Of a stretch of DNA of 6,932 bases, positions 1 through 4,659 are shown in pieces (the stretch's first letter is position 1; every line of letters begins with the position of its first letter). A program made the position numbers and the translations under genes. This DNA is from Rhodospirillales bacterium Alpha_05. GTDB lineage: Bacteria > Pseudomonadota > Alphaproteobacteria > Rhodospirillales > Rhodospirillaceae. Below the pieces are notes generated by a model. It had not been told where the DNA came from. It made no database searches and saw only the letters and a list, made by a program, of their open reading frames with translations. The stretch spans positions 1-6,932 of the forward strand of contig LUYR01000072.1 of NCBI GenBank assembly GCA_001603335.1, in the 5' to 3' direction.

Positions 1-176
1 GGCGCACCCGCGCCCCACCCGAGCAGGCAGGCGCGGAGATCGGCCCAGGCCCGGTCGGCGACCGGCGTGCCGAAGCCGCCCCGGCCCTGGTTGAGCGCAT
101 GGGCGAAGCGGCGGAAGCTGGGCCGCACCGTCATCGGTCGAGAAGCGGAAGTGCGTCTGGGCGGCGATGGCGGCAT
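1..176 (-). CDS. Partial CDS (N-terminus only), third gene of the nif operon; possible NifQ
   Basis: The reading frame opens at an ATG at 176 and continues off the left edge, giving 58 visible codons. I chose this start over the in-frame ATG at 134 because GGAG (182-185) lies 5 nt upstream of it, while the second ATG has no good Shine-Dalgarno. The gene begins 19 nt after the ferredoxin stop, so it is very probably co-transcribed with nifB. The visible part is basic and Pro/Arg-rich (MPPSPPRRTSASRP), followed by a segment with FRRFAHALNQGRGGFGTPV and ADRAWADLRACLLG. The pattern of a Gly-rich turn followed by a Trp-containing 'W..LR..LLG' helix resembles, from memory, the N-terminal part of NifQ, a molybdenum donor for FeMo-cofactor synthesis. 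nifQ often lies downstream of nifB. The diagnostic NifQ cysteine cluster is C-terminal and outside the window, so the identity is a guess; the presence of a gene is more secure. Confidence 0.6.
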   Translation of the reverse strand, partial: MPPSPPRRTSASRPMTVRPSFRRFAHALNQGRGGFGTPVADRAWADLRACLLGWGAGA

Positions 177-181
177 TCGGT

Positions 182-185
182 CTCC
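182..185 (-). promoter_or_regulatory. Shine-Dalgarno (GGAG) deciding the start of the partial third nif-operon gene
   Basis: On the minus strand GGAG is followed by ACCGA and then the ATG at 176, a normal 5-nt spacing. The alternative ATG at 134 is preceded by TTCTCGACCG, with no comparable motif. This supports the longer N-terminus. Confidence 0.6.
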
Positions 186-195
186 GTGTGGTGGA

Positions 196-489
196 TCAGG
201 CCTGCGGGCGCGGGCGCAGGGTAACGTCGCCCTTGACCTTGACCTGACAGGCAAGGCGGCTGTTCGCGCCGCCTTCGTGATGTTCGAGAACCTTGATTTC
301 CAGCACCGACGGCGGCTCCAGGCCGTCTTCGCCGGCCACCACCTCGGTCATGCAGCGCCCGCAGCTGCACTGGCGGCAGCCGTACATGATGCCGCTACCG
401 ACGCCTTCCGAAATGTCGATCAGGCGCATCCCCTCGGGCACCGTGACGGTCTTGCCGATGTCGGCGAACGTGACTTTTGCCTTGCACAT
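196..489 (-). CDS. [2Fe-2S] ferredoxin of the nif operon
   Basis: This 97-residue protein starts MCKAKVTFADIGKTVTVPEG and has the plant-type/adrenodoxin [2Fe-2S] cysteine pattern: C38, C43 and C46 (C-x4-C-x2-C) in YGCRQCSCGRC, and C81 in RLACQVKV after a 34-residue spacer. C41 is an extra cysteine inside the binding loop. The length and the beta-grasp-like start (KVTF...KTVTVPEG) fit a single-domain soluble ferredoxin. It follows nifB by 98 nt in the same orientation, so it probably supplies electrons for nitrogenase or for FeMo-cofactor assembly; the exact partner cannot be read from sequence. The ATG at 489 is preceded by AGGGG at 498-502 with an 8-nt spacer. An in-frame ATG at 591 overlaps the nifB stop (ATGA) and would add 34 residues. 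That extension uses A/T-ending codons unlike the neighbouring genes and adds no ferredoxin motif, so I prefer 489. Confidence 0.92.
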   Translation of the reverse strand: MCKAKVTFADIGKTVTVPEGMRLIDISEGVGSGIMYGCRQCSCGRCMTEVVAGEDGLEPPSVLEIKVLEHHEGGANSRLACQVKVKGDVTLRPRPQA

Positions 490-496
490 GCTTGCG

Positions 497-587
497 ACCC
501 CTGTTTGCGAATCCCCCTCGAACGGGCAGATGTTCGCATACAAGTTCGCCGCGCGAAATCCCTGACTTTTGTTAGGGGTATTCGCAA
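497..587 (-). promoter_or_regulatory. Structured nifB-ferredoxin intercistronic region with complementary blocks covering the ferredoxin Shine-Dalgarno
   Basis: In the minus-strand transcript, TTGCGAAT (587-580) directly follows the nifB stop and is perfectly complementary to ATTCGCAA (512-505). The adjacent ACCCCT (579-574) is perfectly complementary to AGGGGT (502-497), which contains the ferredoxin Shine-Dalgarno. The order is 5'a-5'b-3'a-3'b, so the two helices cannot form one nested hairpin: they are either mutually exclusive or pseudoknot-like. A small hairpin (TTCGC/GCGAA with a 3-nt loop, 545-557) sits between them. Inference: a ribosome terminating at the nifB stop would cover the two upstream blocks and free the Shine-Dalgarno, coupling ferredoxin translation to nifB. 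The complementarity is read directly from the sequence; the function is untested. Confidence 0.45.
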
Positions 588-1958
588 TCATCCAGCAGCT
601 CTCAAGTTGGCGGACTTGGCGGGCAGTTCGGCGTAGATCGCGGCCAGTGCAGGCTCGATCGCCTCCCAGCCGTGTTCGCCGTTGGGGCGGACGCCAATTT
701 CTTCCAGCCGTTCCCAGGGGCCGAGGCCGATGCGCGCGCAGGCGACCACGGCGCAGTCGGAAAGGGTCTTGAGGGTGCGGCTCAGGGTGTCGGTGGCGTC
801 GTCGCATTCGTCGGCGCCGGTGCAGTAGAGGCCGACATCGCGGGTTTCGCGGAATGTCGCGCCCTCGCCCGAAACTTCGTAGATCGCGAAGCTCTTGGCG
901 TGGCCGAAGTGGACGTCGATCACGCCCTGGCCGCTGGTCGCCACCGCCATCAACACCGGCAGCGGATCGGGCTGGGCCGCCTCGGCGGCTTCGATGGCGG
1001 CGACCTTGTCCATGGTGAACTCGGCGTTGCGATCCTCGCCGAGCATGCCGATGGCGTCGGCGCGGCATTGCTTGCAATGGCGCATCATCGTCATGTCGGT
1101 GGCGCAGGCGTCGCGCAAGCCGTCGAGCTCGGCGTCGGTCGGCCCGCGTTGGCCGGAGAGGCCGAACACCGTGCCGTGCTCGGGCGCGGAGATCAGCGGC
1201 ATGATGTTGTGGAGGAAGGCGCCCTTCTGCTTGATCAGGCGCGACACCGCCTTGAGGTGCTGGTCGTTGACGCCGGGGATCATCACCGAGTTGACCTTCA
1301 CCAGGATGCCGCGCGCGACGAGCATTTCCAGGCCCTTCAACTGCTGGCGGATCAGCACCGCGGCGGCTTCCTCGCCGGTCAGGCGCTTGCCCTCCCAGAC
1401 TACCCAGGCGTAGACCTTCGCGCCGATGTGGGGGTCGAGGGCGTTGATGGTGATGGTGACGTGATCGACGCCGATCTCGGCCAGTTCGTCGACGTACTGC
1501 GGTAGGTTGAGGCCGTTGGTGGAGATGCAGAGCTTGATCCCCGGCATCTCGCGCCCGACCTGGCGCAGGGTTTCGAAGGTGCGCTTGGGGTTGGCGAGCG
1601 GGTCGCCGGGGCCGGCGATGCCCATCACCGTGAGCTGCGGGATCTTCGCAGCCACCGCCTTGACCTTGCGCAGCGCCTGTTCGGGCTGCAGCACTTCCGA
1701 GACCACGCCGGGGCGGGTTTCGTTGGCGCAGTCGTATTTGCGGTTGCAGTAGTTGCACTGAATGTTGCACGCCGGGGCCACCGCCACGTGCATCCGGGCG
1801 AAGCGCAGGTGCGCGGTGTCGGAATAGCAGGGGTGGGTTTCGACCTTGGCGCGGACCGCGTCGGAAAGGGCGCTCGGCGTTTCGGTGCCGCAACGGGTCG
1901 AGGCACAGCCGGAGGTTTTGGCGTTCCGCGTGGCGTCTTGGGTGCGTTCCAGCAACAT
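588..1958 (-). CDS. nifB: Nitrogenase FeMo-cofactor biosynthesis protein NifB (radical SAM)
   Basis: NifB is a cytoplasmic radical-SAM enzyme that fuses two [4Fe-4S] units and inserts carbide and sulfide to make NifB-co, the precursor of FeMo-co. The 456-residue protein has the SAM-cluster motif C64-x3-C68-x2-C71 (ACNIQCNYCNRKYDC). The family motifs HPCYS (42-46), GIAGPGDPLANP (113-124), STNG (146-149), NALDPHIGAKVYAWV (172-186) and HCKQCRADAIGMLGED (294-309, with C295 and C298) are all present. Residues from about 334 to 445 form the fused NifX/NafY-like cofactor-binding domain (VLMAVATSGQGVIDVHFGHAKSFAIYEV). All of these lie on the NifB architecture in order, so the enzyme looks intact. The start at 1958 is set by GGAGGAG 5 nt upstream. 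A longer frame to an ATG at 1985 would begin at about the predicted transcription start. nifB is the first gene of its operon, under NifA/sigma-54 sites at 1996-2072, and is followed by the ferredoxin. Confidence 0.98.
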   Translation of the reverse strand: MLLERTQDATRNAKTSGCASTRCGTETPSALSDAVRAKVETHPCYSDTAHLRFARMHVAVAPACNIQCNYCNRKYDCANETRPGVVSEVLQPEQALRKVKAVAAKIPQLTVMGIAGPGDPLANPKRTFETLRQVGREMPGIKLCISTNGLNLPQYVDELAEIGVDHVTITINALDPHIGAKVYAWVVWEGKRLTGEEAAAVLIRQQLKGLEMLVARGILVKVNSVMIPGVNDQHLKAVSRLIKQKGAFLHNIMPLISAPEHGTVFGLSGQRGPTDAELDGLRDACATDMTMMRHCKQCRADAIGMLGEDRNAEFTMDKVAAIEAAEAAQPDPLPVLMAVATSGQGVIDVHFGHAKSFAIYEVSGEGATFRETRDVGLYCTGADECDDATDTLSRTLKTLSDCAVVACARIGLGPWERLEEIGVRPNGEHGWEAIEPALAAIYAELPAKSANLRAAG

Positions 1959-1963
1959 CGTCG

Positions 1964-1970
1964 CTCCTCC
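1964..1970 (-). promoter_or_regulatory. nifB Shine-Dalgarno (GGAGGAG) deciding the start
   Basis: On the minus strand GGAGGAG is followed by CGACG and the ATG at 1958. It is a near-perfect ribosome binding site that lies inside the alternative longer reading frame from 1985, which argues for the shorter 456-residue NifB. Confidence 0.85.
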
Positions 1971-1995
1971 GGCTTTGTCATCCACAAGCCTTCAG

Positions 1996-2011
1996 CGCAA
2001 ACCGCGTGCCG
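1996..2011 (-). promoter_or_regulatory. Sigma-54 (RpoN) -24/-12 promoter of nifB
   Basis: Read on the minus strand, the element is CGGCAC-GCGGT-TTGCG. It matches the RpoN consensus TGGCAC-N5-TTGC at every position except the first T, with the essential GG and GC dinucleotides 10 nt apart. Transcription would begin near 1985, giving a nifB leader of about 27 nt that contains the GGAGGAG ribosome binding site. Together with the NifA-type site upstream, this indicates expression under nitrogen-fixing conditions. Confidence 0.88.
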
Positions 2012-2056
2012 TTTTGATTTTCTTTGGAGAGTCAGGGAGTTTGGGCGGCGTTGTCG

Positions 2057-2072
2057 TGTTGCGAAGCCGACA
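2057..2072 (-). promoter_or_regulatory. NifA upstream activator sequence (TGT-N10-ACA)
   Basis: TGT at 2057-2059 and ACA at 2070-2072 are separated by exactly 10 nt, the canonical NifA-binding arrangement. The site is centred about 80 nt upstream of the predicted nifB transcription start, within the usual range for NifA enhancers. It sits within a larger inverted repeat, TTGTCG (2051-2056) and CGACAA (2068-2073). The spacer to the promoter is A/T-rich (2012-2028), as expected for DNA bending. An IHF site is not convincingly matched, since only AATCAA on the minus strand (2014-2019) is seen. Confidence 0.82.
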
Positions 2073-2078
2073 ACCCAC

Positions 2079-2109
2079 AAAAAAGCCCGGCGACACTCCT
2101 GCCGCCGGG
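2079..2109 (-). terminator. Rho-independent terminator of the gntR-acuI unit
   Basis: On the minus strand a 9-bp G+C-rich stem (CCCGGCGGC pairing with GTCGCCGGG, one G-U pair) closes a 6-nt loop and is followed by C and six Ts (2084-2079). It lies 15 nt beyond the stop codon of the reductase gene. It should insulate nifB from read-through by the upstream unit. The U-run ends only 6 nt before the NifA site, so terminator and enhancer are packed back to back. Confidence 0.92.
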
Positions 2110-2124
2110 GCTGCACCAAGGGCG

Positions 2125-3117
2125 TTACTTGCGGACGTCGATCACCGCGCGTCCGCGCACTTCGCCCTTCAGGATCTTGTTCGCCATCGCGGGCAGGTCG
2201 CCCAGGCCGACGACCTGGGTAAGGGCGTCGAGGTGGCCCATCGGCAGGTCGCGGGTGATCCGCTCCCACGCCTGCTTGCGCCGCGCGATCGGGCACATCA
2301 CCGAATCGATGCCGAGGAGGTTCACGCCGCGCAGCAGCAGCGGCAGGACGTTGGTGTTGAGGCCGATGCCGCCCGCGTTGCCGCAGCACGCCACCGACGC
2401 GCCGTAGCGCAGGCCGCAGACGAGGTTGCCGAGGATCGCGCCGCCGACCGCGTCCACCGCACCCGCCCAGCGTTCCGGATCGAGGGGCTTGCCCGACGGC
2501 GTCGCCATCGCCTCGCGGCTGACGATCTCGGTCGCGCCGAGACCGCGGAGGAAGGACTCCTGCTCGGGGCGGCCGGTGACCGCCGCGACCGGGTAGCCGA
2601 GCTTGGCGAGCACCGCGACCGCGACGCTGCCCAATCCGCCCGCCGCCCCGGTGACCAGCACCGGCGCATCGGAGGGCGTGAGGCCGTGGTCTTCGAGGGC
2701 GAGGATCGCCAGCATCGCGGTGAGACCGGCGGTGCCGACCGCCATCGCGCGCTCGGGCGAAAGGCCCTCGGGCAGCGGCACCAGCCAGTCGCCCTTGACC
2801 CGCGCCTTCTCGGCGAAGCCGCCCCAATGGATTTCGCCGACGCGCCAGCCGGTGAGGATCACTTTATCGCCGGGCTTGAAGTTCGGGTGCTCCGACTTCG
2901 CCACCACGCCGGTGAAGTCGACACCGGGGACGTGCGGATACTTGCGCACCAAGCGGCCGAGGCCGTTGATGATCATGCCGTCCTTGTAGTTGAGGCTGGA
3001 GTGGCTGACGTCGATCAGCACGTCGCCCTCGGGCAGGCGGTCCTCGCTCAAGGTTTCGATCGCAGCGGCGACCTTGCCCTCGGTTTCGGTGAGCAGCAGC
3101 GCCCGGAAATCGCTCAT
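2125..3117 (-). CDS. acuI: MDR-family NADPH-dependent reductase, AcuI/YhdH type (acrylyl-CoA reductase)
   Basis: This 330-residue protein is a zinc-independent medium-chain dehydrogenase/reductase. Features seen: SLNYKDGMIINGLGRLVRKYP (41-61) and VPGVDFTG (63-70), typical of the YhdH/AcuI group; the GDKV turn (83-86); GTAGLTAM (128-135); the Rossmann loop VTGAAGGLGSVAVAVLAKLGY (155-175); TGRPE (181-185) after the second strand, as in NADPH users; and CGNAGG (245-250). No structural-zinc cysteine cluster is present. The family member AcuI reduces acryloyl-CoA to propionyl-CoA, acting in 3-hydroxypropionate or DMSP/acrylate assimilation and in acryloyl-CoA detoxification. A related quinone-oxidoreductase-like activity cannot be excluded. 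The start at 3117 has AAGGA 8 nt upstream and overlaps the regulator gene by 4 nt (ATGA), so the two are translationally coupled. No DMSP lyase or acyl-CoA ligase gene is in the window to fix the pathway. Confidence 0.85.
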   Translation of the reverse strand: MSDFRALLLTETEGKVAAAIETLSEDRLPEGDVLIDVSHSSLNYKDGMIINGLGRLVRKYPHVPGVDFTGVVAKSEHPNFKPGDKVILTGWRVGEIHWGGFAEKARVKGDWLVPLPEGLSPERAMAVGTAGLTAMLAILALEDHGLTPSDAPVLVTGAAGGLGSVAVAVLAKLGYPVAAVTGRPEQESFLRGLGATEIVSREAMATPSGKPLDPERWAGAVDAVGGAILGNLVCGLRYGASVACCGNAGGIGLNTNVLPLLLRGVNLLGIDSVMCPIARRKQAWERITRDLPMGHLDALTQVVGLGDLPAMANKILKGEVRGRAVIDVRK

Positions 3118-3860
3118 GACTGGCTTCCTTCGGTTGCGGCGCGGCGCTTGACCGCCTCGCCATATTGATCGCTTACGTAGGTCATCAAATCCGCGAGCAC
3201 GGTCACTGCGCGGGCCGCGTCCTGCGCGGCGATGGCGTCGAGCAGCGCCTGATGGCGGTCGGCGATCTCGGTGCGGTTGCGGACGCGGAAGATCACCATG
3301 TTGGTGATCGGCGTCATCGCCTCGACCACCGCATGCATCACCAGGCCGATCAGGCCGTTGCCGGTGGCCTCGACGATGGCGCGATGAAAGCGCACATCGG
3401 CGGCGCAGAACTCGGCGTCGGTGGTGGCGGGATCGCGGGCGATGGCGATTTCGGCGGCCATGCGCGCGAGGTGGTCGTCGGTGCGGCTCGCCGCCGCAAG
3501 ACGGCAGCACATCCCCTGGAGTTCGCGACGCGCGGCCGCGATCTCCTCGTGCTCGAGCGCGCCCATGCTCACCATCAGCATCGCCGCGCCGGAAAAGGTT
3601 TCCGCGAGCTCGGAGGCCTCGGGACGGACGACGAAGTTGCCGCCGGTCGGGCCGCGCCGCGACCGCACCAGATTCTGCGCCGCCAGCCGCTTCAACGCCT
3701 CGCGGATCGTCGGGCGCGAGACGCCGTAGCGCCGCGCCAGCTCGTCCTCGGTGGGGAGGCGCTCGTCGGCCTTGATCCGGCCTTCGACGATCGCGGCGCG
3801 GAGGTTGTCGGCGATCTGCCGCGCGACGCTGGTGGTGATGATGTTCTGATACTCGATCAT
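3114..3860 (-). CDS. GntR-family transcriptional regulator, FadR/FCD subfamily
   Basis: The 248-residue protein has an N-terminal winged helix-turn-helix (about 8-78; ERLPTEDELARRYGVSRPTIREALKRL is diagnostic of GntR proteins) and a C-terminal all-helical FCD ligand domain (about 105-235). The FCD motif D155-x3-H159 (ADVRFHRAIVEATGN) and H203 (DRHQALLDAI) are present. No histidine occurs after H203, so the C-terminal metal-ligand His usual in metal-binding FCD domains is missing, with ADLMTY in its place. The gene overlaps the AcuI-type reductase by 4 nt, and a 17-nt palindrome lies 58 nt upstream of its start, so it probably represses its own unit in response to a small carboxylate or CoA-linked metabolite. 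The effector cannot be named from sequence. The ATG at 3860 has GGGAG upstream, and a weak promoter candidate lies at 3885-3912. Confidence 0.93.
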   Translation of the reverse strand: MIEYQNIITTSVARQIADNLRAAIVEGRIKADERLPTEDELARRYGVSRPTIREALKRLAAQNLVRSRRGPTGGNFVVRPEASELAETFSGAAMLMVSMGALEHEEIAAARRELQGMCCRLAAASRTDDHLARMAAEIAIARDPATTDAEFCAADVRFHRAIVEATGNGLIGLVMHAVVEAMTPITNMVIFRVRNRTEIADRHQALLDAIAAQDAARAVTVLADLMTYVSDQYGEAVKRRAATEGSQS

Positions 3861-3884
3861 GTCCGCTCCCGAAATCCAGGCCCT

Positions 3885-3912
3885 ACCATACCCTACAGGA
3901 GCGCCGAAGCAA
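3885..3912 (-). promoter_or_regulatory. Candidate sigma-70-type promoter for the gntR-acuI unit
   Basis: On the minus strand TTGCTT (3912-3907) and TATGGT (3890-3885) are spaced by 16 nt and lie just downstream of the palindromic operator. The match to TTGACA/TATAAT is partial. A direct repeat GTAGGG at 10-nt spacing (3896-3891 and 3886-3881) overlaps the -10. The position suits a leader of about 20 nt, but the assignment is tentative. Confidence 0.35.
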
Positions 3913-3917
3913 TAGAA

Positions 3918-3934
3918 TATTTGTCTGACAAATA
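3918..3934. promoter_or_regulatory. Perfect 17-nt palindrome, probable FadR-type operator
   Basis: TATTTGTC-T-GACAAATA is a perfect 8+1+8 inverted repeat, and the symmetry ends at 3917/3935. Its core TTGTCTGACAA fits the TNGT-N3-ACNA type of site bound by FadR-subfamily GntR dimers. It lies in the 155-nt divergent gap between the gntR start (3860) and the hemolysin III-type gene (4016), and is A/T-rich in G+C-rich surroundings. It is the likely autoregulatory site of the adjacent regulator and could also affect the divergent gene. Confidence 0.75.
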
Positions 3935-4015
3935 GCCGTCGGATTTCCCCGGCGCGGTCTGGCGGCGGCGGAATCCCGCGCCTATGTTTCCCTGTGCCTC
4001 AAAGGGGGGAACGCC

Positions 4016-4654
4016 ATGACGGTTTCCTATACCCGCCCCGAGCGCGTCGCCGACGCCGTCGTCCACGCCTTCGGAGTCACCTCCGCCGCCGTTGCCGCCG
4101 CGATACTTCTCGGATTCGCGATTGCCGCCGGTGATGCCGACCGCATCGTCGCCGCCGCGATCTACGGCGCGGGGCTGCTCGCCACCTTCGGCTTTTCCGC
4201 CGCCTACCACGCATGCGTCGCGCCGGTGTGGAAGGAGCGCCTGCGCCGCTGCGACCACGCCGCGATCTACCTGATGATCGCAGGCACCTACACCCCCCTC
4301 GCCCTGGTCGCGATCGGCGGCACCACCGGCATCACCCTGCTGGCGGCGGTGTGGTCGGTGGCGTTCGCCGGGCTGGCGCTCAAGCTCGGCTGGCCGCGCC
4401 GCTTCGAGCGGTTGTCGCTGGCGCTCTACCTCGCGCTCGGCTGGTGCGGGCTGTTCGCCCTCGGCGCGATCATCGACGCGCTGCCGGTGCCCGCGCTCGT
4501 CCTGCTGCTCGTCGGCGGCCTGCTCTACACCATCGGCGTCGGCTTCCACGTCTGGCGGGGGCTCAAGTTCCAGAACGCGATCTGGCACGTCTGCGTGCTT
4601 TCCGCCGCCGCCTGCCATTACGCCGCGGTGGTGCAGGCCCTCCTGCCCGCCTGA
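4016..4654 (+). CDS. Hemolysin III / PAQR-family seven-helix membrane protein
   Basis: The 212-residue protein has about seven hydrophobic segments (roughly 15-38, 43-66, 83-101, 103-122, 133-151, 158-178 and 188-208), the usual size for the YqfA/hemolysin III branch of the PAQR/CREST superfamily. Family motifs are intact: ERVADAVVH (9-17), SAAYH (61-65), DHAAIYLMIAGTYTP (80-94), a GVGFHVW segment (174-180) and FQNAIWHVCVLSAAACHY (185-202). S61, H65, D80, H191 and H201 match positions conserved across the superfamily, where they are thought to bind a metal in the membrane. The name comes from a Bacillus cereus protein; a haemolytic role here is not implied, and bacterial members are linked to membrane-lipid homeostasis or hydrolase-like chemistry. 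The ATG at 4016 has GGGGGGAA 5 nt upstream. The gene is divergent from gntR and converges on the c-di-GMP gene with 5 nt between stops and no hairpin terminator. Confidence 0.93.
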   Translation: MTVSYTRPERVADAVVHAFGVTSAAVAAAILLGFAIAAGDADRIVAAAIYGAGLLATFGFSAAYHACVAPVWKERLRRCDHAAIYLMIAGTYTPLALVAIGGTTGITLLAAVWSVAFAGLALKLGWPRRFERLSLALYLALGWCGLFALGAIIDALPVPALVLLLVGGLLYTIGVGFHVWRGLKFQNAIWHVCVLSAAACHYAAVVQALLPA

Positions 4655-4659
4655 GCCCC

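Noticed and set aside
490..588. A second sigma-54 promoter in front of the ferredoxin (GG-N10-GC can be found on the minus strand)
   Set aside because: Only the two dinucleotides match. The surrounding bases do not fit TGGCAC-N5-TTGC, and no TGT-N10-ACA site lies upstream within the gap.
489..591. In-frame ATG at 591 overlapping the nifB stop (ATGA), giving a 131-residue ferredoxin
   Set aside because: The 34-residue extension has A/T-ending codons unlike the neighbouring genes, no ferredoxin motif, and no good Shine-Dalgarno. The ATG at 489 has AGGGG at 8 nt and begins a normal-length ferredoxin.
672..1505. Long plus-strand open frame (277 codons) across nifB
   Set aside because: It is antisense to nifB, a gene with intact catalytic motifs. 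Its translation is a low-complexity Ala/Gly/Asp/His-rich shadow typical of G+C-rich DNA.
1959..1985. Longer NifB start (ATG at 1985, nine extra residues)
   Set aside because: The extra codons contain the GGAGGAG ribosome binding site of the ATG at 1958, and the predicted sigma-54 transcript starts at about 1985, leaving no leader for the longer form.
2012..2028. IHF binding site between the NifA enhancer and the nifB promoter
   Set aside because: The stretch is A/T-rich and contains AATCAA on the minus strand, but the TTR half of the WATCAA-N4-TTR consensus is absent.
4655..4659. Bidirectional terminator between the convergent genes
   Set aside because: Only 5 nt separate the stop codons, and I found no hairpin followed by a T-run on either strand nearby.
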